Of a DNA stretch of 64,000 nucleotides, positions 17,609 to 26,049 are shown piece by piece. The DNA is taken from NCBI GenBank assembly GCA_958439425.1, contig CAUBVH010000008.1, positions 1 to 64,000 of the forward strand. The letters are read 5' to 3'. Below the pieces are notes generated by a model, which saw only the letters and a program-made list of their open reading frames with translations, searched no databases and was not told where the DNA came from. The position numbers were made by a program, and so were the translations under genes. The stretch's first letter is position 1. The number at the start of each line of letters is the position of its first letter. This DNA comes from an uncultured Collinsella sp. (GTDB taxonomy: Bacteria; Actinomycetota; Coriobacteriia; Coriobacteriales; Coriobacteriaceae).

Positions 17609-17633
17609 GGCGGCGCTTAGCGTCGCCTCGTTT
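17609..17633 (+). terminator. Probable terminator after folA
   Basis: GGCGGCGC and GCGTCGCC pair over eight bases (one G-U) around a TTA loop, followed by TCGTTT. The T-run is weak, so termination may be incomplete. Confidence 0.5.
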
Positions 17634-17673
17634 GGTATAGATGTGCTGTAAAGAAGGGTGCGGGCTGGCTGCT

Positions 17674-18588
17674 ATGACTGATGCCGTTGAGGTGCTGCGA
17701 ATCGATTCGCTCGAGGACGAGCGGCTCGATGCCTACGTGCGACTGACCGAGCGTGAGCTTCGCTGCGTGCTGGAGCCGCAGAAGGGCATTTTTATCGCCG
17801 AGAGCGCCAAGGTCATCGAGCGTGCGGTTCGCGCCGGATACGAGCCGGTGAGCTTTCTTTTGGGCGAACGCTGGCTCGATCAGATGATGCCGCTGTTTGA
17901 GCGCCTGGTTGTGCGCGAGGGCGCGGGTCCGGTTCCTGTGTTCGTTGCCTCCATGGAGCTCATGGAGCAGCTGACGGGTTTTAACGTGACGCGCGGTGCG
18001 CTCGCGGCATTCCGTCGTCCACGCCAGATTCCGGTAGCCGAGTTCTTGAGTGGCGTCGTCGAGGCGGCGGGTGAGCGCCCGGTGCGCGTGTGCGTGCTCG
18101 AGGGCATTGTCGACCACACCAATGTCGGCGCGATTTTCCGCTCGGCGGCTGCGCTGAACGTCGATGGCATTTTGGTGAGCCCCACTTGCTGTGACCCGCT
18201 GTACCGTCGCTCGGCCCGCGTGAGCATGGGCACGGTGTTCCAGGTGCCCTGGACGCGCATTGGCAGCGAGGCGCGCGTATGGCCGCATGATGGGCTGGCG
18301 GCGCTGCACGATGCCGGCTTTTCGTGTGCCGCCATGGCGTTGACGGATGATTCGGTGTCGCTGGACGATCCCGTGCTGCAGGAGATTGACCGCCTAGCGA
18401 TCTTTATGGGTACCGAGGGTGCCGGCTTGGGCACCAAGACCATTGCCGGCTGCGACCGAGCCGTGCGCATTCCGATGGCGCACGGGGTCGATTCACTCAA
18501 CGTTGCCGCTGCTAGTGCCGTCGCCTTTTGGCAACTGTGCCCGCATGTGAGCAACGAGTACCACTACCAGCCGGGGCTGTATCACTAG
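17674..18588 (+). CDS. TrmH/SpoU-family RNA 2'-O-methyltransferase
   Basis: This protein of about 304 residues (from ATG 17674) is a SPOUT RNA ribose methyltransferase. An N-terminal substrate domain (about 1-110) precedes the knotted SAM-binding domain, which carries NVGAIFRSAAALNVDGILV near residue 150, IFMGTEGAGLG near 244 and IPMAHGVDSLNVAAASAVA near 267. The target nucleotide (rRNA or tRNA) cannot be read from sequence. The start is uncertain. An in-frame ATG at 17641 adds 11 residues, and no strong ribosome site decides between them. A stem-loop separates it from folA. Confidence 0.88.
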   Translation: MTDAVEVLRIDSLEDERLDAYVRLTERELRCVLEPQKGIFIAESAKVIERAVRAGYEPVSFLLGERWLDQMMPLFERLVVREGAGPVPVFVASMELMEQLTGFNVTRGALAAFRRPRQIPVAEFLSGVVEAAGERPVRVCVLEGIVDHTNVGAIFRSAAALNVDGILVSPTCCDPLYRRSARVSMGTVFQVPWTRIGSEARVWPHDGLAALHDAGFSCAAMALTDDSVSLDDPVLQEIDRLAIFMGTEGAGLGTKTIAGCDRAVRIPMAHGVDSLNVAAASAVAFWQLCPHVSNEYHYQPGLYH

Positions 18589-18713
18589 GCAGATATTTCG
18601 CACCGGGCTCTGGTTCGGGACGTTTCGGCCGACGTCGGTCGGTGCTAAGCTGGTTTTGGCTTTCGTCTTAAAGTGCCGTTTTGTTGTTTGACGTACGCTG
18701 GTGGGGAGGGCGT

Positions 18714-20063
18714 GTGGCTAAGAAATCTACGGCTATCGATGTAACGCAGGGCGTTATTTGGCAGCAGCTGCTGTCGCTGTGCGTCCCCATCTTCTTTAGT
18801 TCGTTCTTTCAGCAGGCATACACGCTTATCGGTACCTATATCGTCGGTCAGTTTGGCGGCAAGCTCGCGCTGGGTGGCATTCAGGCCACGATGGTGCTTA
18901 CGGAGCTCTGCATTGGTTTTTGCGTCGGTGTTGGTGCTGGATGTGCCGTTATTACCGGCCAGTTTTTTGGTCAGCACGATGACGAGCGCTTGAGCCGATC
19001 GGTCCATACGGCCATGACGCTCGCGCTGGTGGGCGGCATTGTCATTTCCATTCTGGGCATGGTGTTTGTCGAGCCGATGCTTGTGCTGATGAATACACCG
19101 CATGAGCTGCTGGCCGAGGGTGTGGCGTATGCCCGTTGCTACTTTGCCGCCATGTTTGCGGCGCTGCTGCTCAATATGGGGACGGCGTTGTTGCGCGCCG
19201 TGGGCGACACGCGCGGTCCGGCGGTCATTATTGCCTCCGGCTGCTTCGTCAACGTGGCGCTCGACATTCTCTTTGTCGCCGTGCTGCACATGGAAGCGCT
19301 GGGCTGCGGCATCGCGGTGGCGCTGACTATCTGCACCAATGCCACGATGATTCTGGTTCGTATGATGCGCGCTCCGGGTGCGTGGCGGTTGTCGCTATCC
19401 AAGCTCGGTATCGATCGCGGCATTTGCAAGAGCATGCTTTCGTGTGGTCTTCCGCTGGGCGTTCAGTCTGCGGCGTATTCGATCTCCAACGTTTTGATTC
19501 AGGTGTCGGTCAACTCGTTTGGTGCCGATGTCACGACCGCTTGGGGCCTTTCCGGCCGCCTGGACGGCATTATCTGGATGGTGACCGAGGCGCTCGGCGT
19601 GTCGATCACCACGTTCTCGGCGCAGAACTTTGGTGCGCGCAATTACGATCGCATGCGAAAGGGATACCACACGTCGCTCGTGCTGTCGTTTATGCTCATT
19701 GGTGGCCTGTCTGCCGTGCTGCTTGTGTTCTCGGGTCCGTTGTCGCGTTTGTTCATCGACGATGCCGCGATTTCGGCCTACACCACGACGATTCTTCATT
19801 TCATCGCGCCGTTCTACGCGATCTTCTCGATTATCGAAAACGCGTCTGGCTCCATCCGCGGCGCTGGCGTGAGCTTCCAGCCTATGATGCTCACGATCTT
19901 CGGCACGGTCGTGCTCCGCGTGGCGTGGGTGTTCGCGATTATGCCGCTCGACCCCTCGCTCGAGCATCTGCTGCTGGTCTACCCCGTAACCTGGGTAATC
20001 ACCGCCGCGATGTTCACCGTCTACCATCACAGCGGCAACTGGCTAGGCCGCGCCACTGCCTGA
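18714..20063 (+). CDS. MATE family multidrug/organic-cation exporter
   Basis: This 449-residue integral membrane protein has two related halves of about six hydrophobic helices each, typical of MatE. The opening ITQGVIWQQLLSLCVPIFF-like segment (here DVTQGVIWQQLLSLCVPIFF) and the QFFGQHDDERLSRSV loop near residue 80 match the NorM/DinF superfamily. It exports cationic compounds by Na+ or H+ antiport; substrates are unknown. The start is GTG at 18714, chosen for GGGGAGGG at 18703-18710. A long palindrome follows its stop. Confidence 0.9.
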   Translation: MAKKSTAIDVTQGVIWQQLLSLCVPIFFSSFFQQAYTLIGTYIVGQFGGKLALGGIQATMVLTELCIGFCVGVGAGCAVITGQFFGQHDDERLSRSVHTAMTLALVGGIVISILGMVFVEPMLVLMNTPHELLAEGVAYARCYFAAMFAALLLNMGTALLRAVGDTRGPAVIIASGCFVNVALDILFVAVLHMEALGCGIAVALTICTNATMILVRMMRAPGAWRLSLSKLGIDRGICKSMLSCGLPLGVQSAAYSISNVLIQVSVNSFGADVTTAWGLSGRLDGIIWMVTEALGVSITTFSAQNFGARNYDRMRKGYHTSLVLSFMLIGGLSAVLLVFSGPLSRLFIDDAAISAYTTTILHFIAPFYAIFSIIENASGSIRGAGVSFQPMMLTIFGTVVLRVAWVFAIMPLDPSLEHLLLVYPVTWVITAAMFTVYHHSGNWLGRATA

Positions 20064-20147
20064 TGATCCCTGGGGGACGGAGGAAAACGGATCATTGCTC
20101 TCCGTCGTGATGTCGATGATCCGTTTGCCTCCGTCCCCTTCGGATCA
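20064..20147. repeat. 84-base palindromic element between convergent genes
   Basis: The arms 20073-20095 and 20116-20138 form a 23-base inverted repeat with one mismatch. Outer TGATCC (20064-20069) and GGATCA (20142-20147) extend it past a small internal loop. It sits exactly between the convergent MATE and cobO genes and could act as a bidirectional terminator, although it lacks a T-run. It contains GGGGACGG, related in flavour to other tgtcccc-containing palindromes in this window. Confidence 0.7.
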
Positions 20148-20148
20148 A

Positions 20149-20634
20149 TTAGTATTCGATGCCTTGGCGGGCTAGGAGGCCTTCGTCGAAGTAGTGTTTG
20201 ATGGGACGCATTTCGGTTACTAGGTCGGCAAGGTCGGCGAGGGGCAGCAAGCCGCGGCCGGTGAGCACGAGCTCTGTGGTGGTCGGTTTCATCGCAATCA
20301 ACGCTTCGACATCTTCGCGCGTCACAAAGCCCCGTCGCATGGCTTCTCCCAGTTCATCCAAGATCAGCATGTCTACCTGGCTAATCTGCTCGCGTGCGAG
20401 CTCCATGATCTGCGCGGCGCAAGTCTCGGGCGTGTCGCGGTCGGCCTGTACGATGCGTAGCCCCAGACGCGGCGCGGCATCGTGTTCGGCGCAGTGCAGC
20501 TTCTTTGCAAATTGCAGCATAAGTACGTTGAGCCCATAACCTGTGGCGCGCAAAGCCAGCCCCAAGGCGGCCGTGGTTTTGCCCTTGCCGTCGCCCGTGT
20601 AGATTTGAACCTTGCCGACTTCCAGTGATGCCAT
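20149..20634 (-). CDS. cobO: Cob(I)alamin adenosyltransferase CobO/BtuR type
   Basis: This 161-residue P-loop enzyme adenosylates cob(I)alamin or corrinoids. The ATP-binding motif GDGKGKTTAALGLALRA lies near residue 14, and the family motif DMLILDELGEAM near residue 88. It lies alone on the minus strand, with no other corrinoid-synthesis gene in the window, which suits a salvage role with imported B12. It is shorter than E. coli BtuR because the N-terminal cobalamin-capping extension is missing. The start has AGGACAGAGATGG-like sequence upstream. Confidence 0.93.
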   Translation of the reverse strand: MASLEVGKVQIYTGDGKGKTTAALGLALRATGYGLNVLMLQFAKKLHCAEHDAAPRLGLRIVQADRDTPETCAAQIMELAREQISQVDMLILDELGEAMRRGFVTREDVEALIAMKPTTTELVLTGRGLLPLADLADLVTEMRPIKHYFDEGLLARQGIEY

Positions 20635-20711
20635 CTCTGTCCTTTCGTGCTCGGCGTCGGTTTATCGCCGTCCTGGTTGGGTATTCTAGAAAGCATTATC
20701 AACCCCAGTAG

Positions 20712-22619
20712 ATGGAGTTCAAGCAGATGGAGATGGATGACAACAAACGTAGACGGAATATGATTCTCTACGTGCTCATCGCCTTCGTCGTCTACCTCGT
20801 GCTCTCGACCGTTCTGTTCCCCAACATCGGTCACACGCAGCAGATTACGAAGACCGATTACTCGACGTTTGTCAAAGCGCTTGATAAGAAGAGCGTCGAC
20901 AAGGTCGAGTACAACACTGACGATTACACGATTTATTACACTAAAAAGGGCGAGGACGAGAACATCGCCTACAAGACGACCGGTGTGCCGAATGACGCGG
21001 GCTTTACCGATCGCGTGCTTGAGTCTGGCGCTTCGCTGGAGTCGGTCGTTCCCGACAAGAGCTCGGGCCTGATGACCTACTACCTGATTACGCTCATTCT
21101 TCCCATGGCGATTTTCTTCCTGATTGGCTGGTGGCTCAACCGCCGCATGAAGAAGGCTATGGGCGATGACGGCCCGTCGATGAACTTTGGCGGCGGTGGC
21201 TTTGGCGGCGGCGGGCTGGGTAAGTCCGGCGCTCGCGTTATCGCTTCCAAAGATGTGGGCGTGACCTTTAAGGATGTTGCAGGCCAGGAAGAGGCCAAGG
21301 AATCCCTTAAGGAGGTTGTCGACTTTCTGGAGAAGCCGCAGCGCTACGAGGAGATCGGCGCCAAGCTGCCGCGCGGTGCTCTCCTTGTTGGCCCTCCGGG
21401 CACCGGTAAGACCCTGCTCGCCAAGGCCGTTGCCGGCGAGGCGGGGGTGCCGTTCTTTAGCATTTCGGGTTCTGAGTTCGTCGAGATGTTTGTCGGCCGC
21501 GGCGCCGCCAAGGTGCGCGACCTGTTTAAGCAGGCCAAGGAAAAGGCCCCGTGCATCGTGTTTATCGACGAGATCGATACCATCGGCAAAAAGCGTGACG
21601 GCGGCGGCTTTAGCGGCAACGACGAGCGCGAGCAGACGCTCAACCAGCTGCTGACCGAGATGGACGGCTTCGATAACCACAAGGGTATTGTCGTTCTTGC
21701 TGCTACCAACCGTCCCGACAGCCTTGACCCGGCCCTGTTGCGTCCCGGCCGTTTTGACCGCCGCATCCCCGTTGAGCTGCCCGACCTGACCGGCCGTAAG
21801 AACATTCTTGAGTTGCATGCCAAGAGCGTGAAGACGCAGCCGCCGATCGACCTGACCGCGATTGCCCGCGCCACGCCCGGTGCCTCGGGCGCCGACCTGG
21901 CCAACATCATCAACGAGGGCGCCCTGCGAGCCGTCCGTGAGGGTCGCAAGCGTGCCACGCAGGACGATTTTGAGGAGTCGGTGGAGGTCGTCATCGCCGG
22001 TCAGCAGCGTAAGTCTACGGTGCTGTCCGACCACGAGAAACAGGTCGTTTCTTACCACGAGATCGGCCATGCCATCGTTGCCGCTCGCCAGAAGGGCTCT
22101 GCGCCGGTCACGAAGATCACCATCGTGCCGCGTACGAGCGGTGCTCTGGGCTACACCATGCAGGTCGAGGAGGATGAGCGCTTCCTGACCACACGCCAGG
22201 AGGTCCTGGACAAGCTCGCCGTCTATTGCGGTGGCCGTGCAGCCGAGGAGCTCATCTTTGGCGAGATGACGACCGGCGCGGCCAACGATATCGAGCAGGC
22301 CACCAAGCTCGCCCGTAACATGGTGACGCGCTTTGGTATGTCCGATGAGTTTGGCATGATGGCGCTCGGTACCGTTCAGAATGCGTACCTCAACCAGGAC
22401 ACGTCGCTCACCTGTGCCCCCGGTACGGCCGAGCGCGTGGACGCGATTGTCGCCAAGCTGATCGAGGATGCGCACGACCGCGCTCTGCAGATTCTGAAGG
22501 AGAACAAGTTTAAGCTCCACGAGCTGGCTCGTTATCTGTACAAGAAGGAGACGATCACGGGCGAGGAGTTCATGAATCTCCTCACGCGCGAGAATCCGCT
22601 GATGCCGAAGCAGCAGTAA
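20712..22619 (+). CDS. ftsH: ATP-dependent membrane zinc metalloprotease FtsH
   Basis: FtsH degrades unassembled or misfolded membrane proteins. Its 635 residues carry a first transmembrane helix (about 17-37), an extracytoplasmic segment, a second helix (about 118-138) and a Gly-rich linker. Next is the AAA domain, with Walker A GPPGTGKT near 227, Walker B FIDEIDTIG near 284 and SRH RPGRFDRR near 345. The protease domain has zinc motif HEIGH near 449. The start at 20712 is the longest frame; ATG 20727 is possible. A strong terminator at 22639 ends the transcript. Confidence 0.96.
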   Translation: MEFKQMEMDDNKRRRNMILYVLIAFVVYLVLSTVLFPNIGHTQQITKTDYSTFVKALDKKSVDKVEYNTDDYTIYYTKKGEDENIAYKTTGVPNDAGFTDRVLESGASLESVVPDKSSGLMTYYLITLILPMAIFFLIGWWLNRRMKKAMGDDGPSMNFGGGGFGGGGLGKSGARVIASKDVGVTFKDVAGQEEAKESLKEVVDFLEKPQRYEEIGAKLPRGALLVGPPGTGKTLLAKAVAGEAGVPFFSISGSEFVEMFVGRGAAKVRDLFKQAKEKAPCIVFIDEIDTIGKKRDGGGFSGNDEREQTLNQLLTEMDGFDNHKGIVVLAATNRPDSLDPALLRPGRFDRRIPVELPDLTGRKNILELHAKSVKTQPPIDLTAIARATPGASGADLANIINEGALRAVREGRKRATQDDFEESVEVVIAGQQRKSTVLSDHEKQVVSYHEIGHAIVAARQKGSAPVTKITIVPRTSGALGYTMQVEEDERFLTTRQEVLDKLAVYCGGRAAEELIFGEMTTGAANDIEQATKLARNMVTRFGMSDEFGMMALGTVQNAYLNQDTSLTCAPGTAERVDAIVAKLIEDAHDRALQILKENKFKLHELARYLYKKETITGEEFMNLLTRENPLMPKQQ

Positions 22620-22638
22620 GGCTGGTTACACAGCATCG

Positions 22639-22679
22639 AACGCCCCATTTGAGCTTCTATCTCAAATGGGGCGTTTTGC
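22639..22679 (+). terminator. Strong terminator after ftsH
   Basis: A perfect 15-base-pair hairpin (22639-22653 with 22661-22675) is closed by a seven-base loop and followed by TTTTG. The 5' side is preceded by AA, so it may work in both directions. Confidence 0.85.
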
Positions 22680-22694
22680 TTGGGAGGGATATGC

Positions 22695-23186
22695 ATGAAG
22701 ATCGTGGTAAGTGCCTGCTTGATGGGCGAGAGCTGCAAGTATAACGGGCTCGACAATTATCTTCGCGAACTGGTCGAGGCCTGCGAGCGTACGGGGACCG
22801 AGGTCCTCTTGGTGTGTCCTGAGGTCTTTGGGGGTCTTCCCACGCCGCGCAAGCCGTCCGAGATTGTGAACGGCGAGGTTCGTACCTGCGAGGGCATCTC
22901 GGTTGATCGCGAATTTCGCCTGGGTGCCCAACGTGCGCTCGATATGTGCGAGCAGGCGGGCGGCCCGGAAGAGATCGCCGCGTGCATCCTGCAGGACCGC
23001 AGCCCCTCGTGCGGGGCGGGCCGTATCTACGACGGCACCTTTAGTGGCACGCTCACTGCGGGCAACGGTGTTTTCGTCGACCTTCTACTCCGCCACGGTT
23101 ACCGCGTGATTCCGGCTAGCGAGTTCGATCCCAGCATGTTGGAACATTGTCCACAGCACTCGAACCCAACACTTCCTCACGGGTGA
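22695..23186 (+). CDS. DUF523 family protein (YbbK-like)
   Basis: This 163-residue DUF523 protein has the family motifs VSACLMGESCKYNG at the N-terminus, CPEVFGGLPTPRKPSEI near residue 40 and LQDRSPSCG near 100. The conserved cysteines suggest metal or nucleophile chemistry, but no activity is established. The ATG at 22695 has GGAGGG at 22683-22688. The last residues (after about residue 150) run into DNA that reads, on the other strand, as the tail of a serine recombinase. The native C-terminus may therefore have been replaced by an insertion. Confidence 0.85.
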   Translation: MKIVVSACLMGESCKYNGLDNYLRELVEACERTGTEVLLVCPEVFGGLPTPRKPSEIVNGEVRTCEGISVDREFRLGAQRALDMCEQAGGPEEIAACILQDRSPSCGAGRIYDGTFSGTLTAGNGVFVDLLLRHGYRVIPASEFDPSMLEHCPQHSNPTLPHG

Positions 23187-23275
23187 CCGTTTTGGCATCA
23201 TCCGTGAAGTTGATATTGAGTACGACCCGGTTATCAAAGACGTAGACCGAGTTGACAGGCGCCGTACCCAGACAG
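23116..23275 (-). pseudogene. C-terminal remnant of a serine recombinase
   Basis: On the minus strand a stretch reads PVNSVYVFDNRVVLNINFTD, then TVTREEVLGS and a stop at 23116. This resembles the C-terminal beta-strand tail of large serine (resolvase-family) site-specific recombinases from mobile elements, where a VxxIYVYDDxLVITFNYTD-like segment precedes the end. No catalytic or DNA-binding domain lies upstream, so only the tail survives. The identification is from pattern memory and needs a search. Confidence 0.45.
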
Positions 23276-23360
23276 TCCCTCCCCGCGGCCCTCGCGCAGG
23301 AACGCGCACACGCCCTTCCCGTCTCTTGTGCCCCTCCCGGAACTGTCCACATCAGTGTAG

Positions 23361-23591
23361 CCAATCCAGTCCGCCAAGGGCTGCAGCCCGGACAACGCGG
23401 CGATGGAGGGTTTCTTCGGCCTGCTCAAGAAGGAGTTCTGGCGCGGCAGGGACTGGCCGGACTGGACCCCCGCCCGCTTCATCGAGGAGCTCGGGGGCTG
23501 GATCGGTCGATACAATATGGAGAGGCACAGCGACGCGCTCGGTGGCCGCACGCCGGCCGAGTTCCGCTCCGCGCTGGGAAGGGCCGCGTAA
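23361..23591 (+). pseudogene. IS3-family transposase (orfB) C-terminal fragment
   Basis: The frame from 23361 reads AKGCSPDNAAMEGFFGLLKK and continues through NMERHSDALGGRTPAEFRSA to a stop. This is the end of the rve integrase core of IS3/IS150-type transposases. The Glu of AMEGFF is the last residue of the DDE triad, followed by the NxxRxHxxLGxxTPxxF signature. A stop codon at 23358 lies just upstream, and the rest of the transposase is absent, so this is a non-functional remnant. Confidence 0.82.
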
Positions 23592-23706
23592 CGGTCCAAG
23601 AAATCGTCCGCAGTCCCCATTCTTGCCCCTTTGGGACAGCTTTTTGTTGGGGCTTGCCCGCCCTAAACCCTTCTAGGAACGAGTACAGCAAACTGGAATT
23701 TTCAAA
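23592..23706. other. Remnant DNA between IS fragment and peptidase gene
   Basis: This stretch of 115 bases shows no gene. It contains CCCTTTGGGACAGCTTTTTGTTGGGG and a short AT-rich end, where base composition falls abruptly into the low-GC peptidase gene. No inverted repeats typical of an IS end could be recognised. Confidence 0.5.
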
Positions 23707-24309
23707 CTAATCTTTGCAAATTACCTTTGAACCTTCACCATCAATTACAATTCCCTGACGGTTGTTAATTGGGCATAGATTCAAATCCGAAAACTCAGTC
23801 ATTATTTTCTCGGTAACTTTCTTAAATGGTGCTGTAAGATAATGCGGAAGAACATAGAAATCAATCAAATCAAGCCCTGCATCATCTTCTTGTGAGTAGT
23901 CCTCCGGCTTTTCATCCATTTGCTCGATATATTGGATGCTTGGAGCGCATATAATCGCACCTGCCGATTCACCAATCATCAGTTTTCCCTTTGCCAATTC
24001 TTTCTTCAACAGCTCATCCGTTCCCGTTTTACGGAGCTGGTCTATAAGGAAAAAAGAATTTCCGCCGGTAAAATATATCACATCCGCATCTTCAAAAACA
24101 GACTGTATCGTTGAATAAGCCTCCGTTGAAATATCAATTTCAGTTACGATTGCTCCCAACTTTTTGAATAATTTTCGAGCCGAGCCGACATAACCGGTGT
24201 AGCCTTCACGCAGCGAAGCTGTTGGAATAAATGCGACTTTTTTATTTTCAATTTCTTCCTTTATCAGACTTCCTACACTTGAAAAGTGAGAACATAAAAA
24301 CAGTTTCAT
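23707..24309 (-). CDS. Peptidase S51 (dipeptidase E-like) family protein
   Basis: This 200-residue class-I-glutamine-amidotransferase-like serine peptidase shows VAFIPTASLREGYTGYV near residue 25, YFTGGNSFFLIDQL near 78 and the nucleophile elbow GESAGAI near 113. These are typical of peptidase S51 (PepE). It would cleave small peptides in the cytoplasm. The start is ATG 24309 with AAAGGAG at 24317-24323; TTG 24312 is less likely. Codon use is strongly AT-rich (many AAA, ATT, GAA), unlike every neighbour, and it lies beside mobile-element debris. That suggests recent horizontal acquisition, perhaps from a low-GC Firmicute. Confidence 0.88.
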   Translation of the reverse strand: MKLFLCSHFSSVGSLIKEEIENKKVAFIPTASLREGYTGYVGSARKLFKKLGAIVTEIDISTEAYSTIQSVFEDADVIYFTGGNSFFLIDQLRKTGTDELLKKELAKGKLMIGESAGAIICAPSIQYIEQMDEKPEDYSQEDDAGLDLIDFYVLPHYLTAPFKKVTEKIMTEFSDLNLCPINNRQGIVIDGEGSKVICKD

Positions 24310-24445
24310 CAATATTCTCCTTTATATATAAATTCTTATTTGTTGAACTAAGCCGTGTATACCATACTCTCCAATGAAAGAACGCCCTGATATAGCGAAA
24401 TTTTGCCGTTTTGCTGTGTGCGTGCGTACACACTCCACAGGAATT

Positions 24446-24466
24446 CTAAGGGGCCTGTCCCCTTAG
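24446..24466. repeat. Short palindrome with CCTGT loop
   Basis: CTAAGGGG and CCCCTTAG form a perfect eight-base-pair stem around CCTGT. The loop and flanks (GCCTGTCCCC) recur in the hairpin at 24774-24814. Confidence 0.6.
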
Positions 24467-24704
24467 CACACGGACTTTGGAACAAAGTCTAGTGTGTTAC
24501 GCCTTGCCAGAGGTGTACAGGCTCCCGGTATGCACGTACGAAGCAATTGCCATCAATGCGCCATATAAGTGGCGATCAAGTTCGCATAAAGCGACCTTGA
24601 TCCCGCAAAACAAAAGGCAGGATACCATCACCACGATGATGCCCTGCCTCTGTTCGTTCCTGTTTACCGTTCCGAGTATTCCTTCCGCAGAATTTCCGAT
24701 AAAC

Positions 24705-24752
24705 AAAAAACGTACCCGAACCCTTTCTCGTAAAGAATCGGGTTCGAGTACG
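24705..24752 (-). terminator. Terminator-like hairpin on minus strand
   Basis: Read on the minus strand, CGTAC-T-CGAACCC pairs with GGGTTCG-G-GTACG (24711-24752, one mismatch), then six T follow (AAAAAA at 24705-24710 on +). No intact minus-strand gene ends directly before it, so it may belong to lost DNA. Confidence 0.55.
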
Positions 24753-24773
24753 AACTGAATGCTGGAGTAATAA

Positions 24774-24814
24774 AAAACCACCACAAAGGTGCCTGTCCCC
24801 TTTGTGGTGGTTTT
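24774..24814 (-). terminator. Terminator of the glycerol dehydrogenase gene; repeated element copy 1
   Basis: A perfect 16-base-pair stem (24774-24789 with 24799-24814) ends in AAAACC/GGTTTT, with a run of A/T outside, so it can terminate minus-strand transcripts from the gene ending at 24824. A nearly identical hairpin in opposite orientation lies at 32415-32454. Confidence 0.8.
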
Positions 24815-24823
24815 GGCCTAGAG

Positions 24824-25906
24824 CTAGAGCGTGTGGCCGTAGGCGTTGGCGGCCTTGATGGCGGCGGCGAACTTCTCGTCGGTGAAGGGCTCGGGGTTTC
24901 CCTGCCTCCACTCGTTGGTGGCGTGCGCGTACTCGCACAGGGCCGGGATATCGGACTCGGAAAGCCCGACCTGCTCAAGCGTTACGGGCAGACCCATCTG
25001 CTTGTTAAAGGAGGCGTAGCGCTCAAGGTTCTCGGTATCGCCCGTATAGGCAAACAGCACGAGCACGCCCAGGCTCACGACCTCGCCGTGCAAGTAGGTG
25101 CCCTCACGCGGAATGCTGCAGGTGGCGTTGTAGAACGCGTGTGCCACGCTCGAGTTGTAGTAGTAATCGTTTTGGTTGGTCAGGTTCGAGACATAACCCG
25201 TGTTGACCACGATATCGAGCGCGATCTGCTTGACGGCCTCGCTCGACAGGTCCTGGTGCACGTCCTCAAGACCCTGGACGCCATAGGTAAACAGCGGCTC
25301 GGAGCAGGTGTGGGCGAGTGCCAGGCCAAGGCCTGCCGTGTGCTCCAAATTACCGGCGCTCGTGGCGTACTCGACCTCGGGCTGCTTAGACAGGGCATCG
25401 CCCACGCCGGCCCAGAAGTACTCCGCCGGTGCCTCGGCGATGATCTTGGGGTTGATGAAGATGTGCGCGGGGCGGTTGGGGTACGAATAGCCCTCGAGCG
25501 AGCCGTCGTCGTTGTACACGACGGCAATGGCGGTCGCGGCGGAGCAGTTGGAGCAGATCGTCGGCACCGTAAAGACGATCTTCTTGAGCTCGATGGCCGC
25601 CGTCTTGACGGTGTCGAGTGCCTTGCCGCCGCCGCAGGCAATGAGCACGTCGGCTTCCTGGCAGGCGGGGGAGTTTACGACCTTGGCGATATTGGTGCGT
25701 GTGCTGTTGGTACCGTATACGCGCGTCTCCAGAATCTCGACGTCGGTACCTTCCAGCGCAGCTTCGATACCGGGAAGTGCTGCGGCCAGTGCCCGCTTGC
25801 CACCGATGATCGCGACCTTTGTCGCTCCGTACTCGGCCAGCGCGCCGGGCAGCTCGTCAAAGCAGTCTTCGCCGACGGTATAGTCGCTCATTCCAATTGT
25901 GCGCAT
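24824..25906 (-). CDS. gldA: Glycerol dehydrogenase-like iron-containing alcohol dehydrogenase
   Basis: This 360-residue type III (Fe/Zn) alcohol dehydrogenase resembles glycerol dehydrogenase, which oxidises glycerol to dihydroxyacetone with NAD+. The NAD-binding GGGKALDTVK lies near residue 93. The metal-site region includes the Asp in WAGVGDALSK near 168 and His residues in SSVAHAFYNAT near 250 and YLHGEVVSLG near 267. The start is ATG 25906 with AAGAAGG upstream; the longer frame adds an unconserved N-terminus. It stands alone between the accessory patch and ileS. The exact substrate (glycerol versus another polyol or hydroxybutanone) is inferred. Confidence 0.85.
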   Translation of the reverse strand: MRTIGMSDYTVGEDCFDELPGALAEYGATKVAIIGGKRALAAALPGIEAALEGTDVEILETRVYGTNSTRTNIAKVVNSPACQEADVLIACGGGKALDTVKTAAIELKKIVFTVPTICSNCSAATAIAVVYNDDGSLEGYSYPNRPAHIFINPKIIAEAPAEYFWAGVGDALSKQPEVEYATSAGNLEHTAGLGLALAHTCSEPLFTYGVQGLEDVHQDLSSEAVKQIALDIVVNTGYVSNLTNQNDYYYNSSVAHAFYNATCSIPREGTYLHGEVVSLGVLVLFAYTGDTENLERYASFNKQMGLPVTLEQVGLSESDIPALCEYAHATNEWRQGNPEPFTDEKFAAAIKAANAYGHTL

Positions 25907-26049
25907 AGGTACCTTCTTTCGTTCGATAAAGTGCTTACAGGTATTTTGCTCCAAGAGAAGGTCCACGGCCGCAAGAAATTTCGAACGTATAAAACCAGTG
26001 TTGAGGGTTTTTCGCCGTCGCGGAACGTGCTAGCATACTCCGCATAAGC

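Larger units (their letters stand above)
24310..24823. other. Low-GC accessory intergenic stretch with hairpins
   Basis: The 514 bases between the peptidase and glycerol dehydrogenase genes hold no gene I can support. Open frames on both strands (about 94 codons each) match no family I know. Structures present are an 8-base-pair hairpin at 24446-24466 (CTAAGGGG/CCCCTTAG), an imperfect stem around 24467-24497, a terminator-like hairpin at 24705-24752 and the glycerol dehydrogenase terminator at 24774. Composition is lower in GC than the surrounding chromosome. Confidence 0.5.

Noticed and set aside
24477..24784. Open frames of about 94 codons on both strands in the low-GC gap
   Set aside because: They match no family I know, have no good ribosome site and run through hairpins; kept only as an unassigned region.
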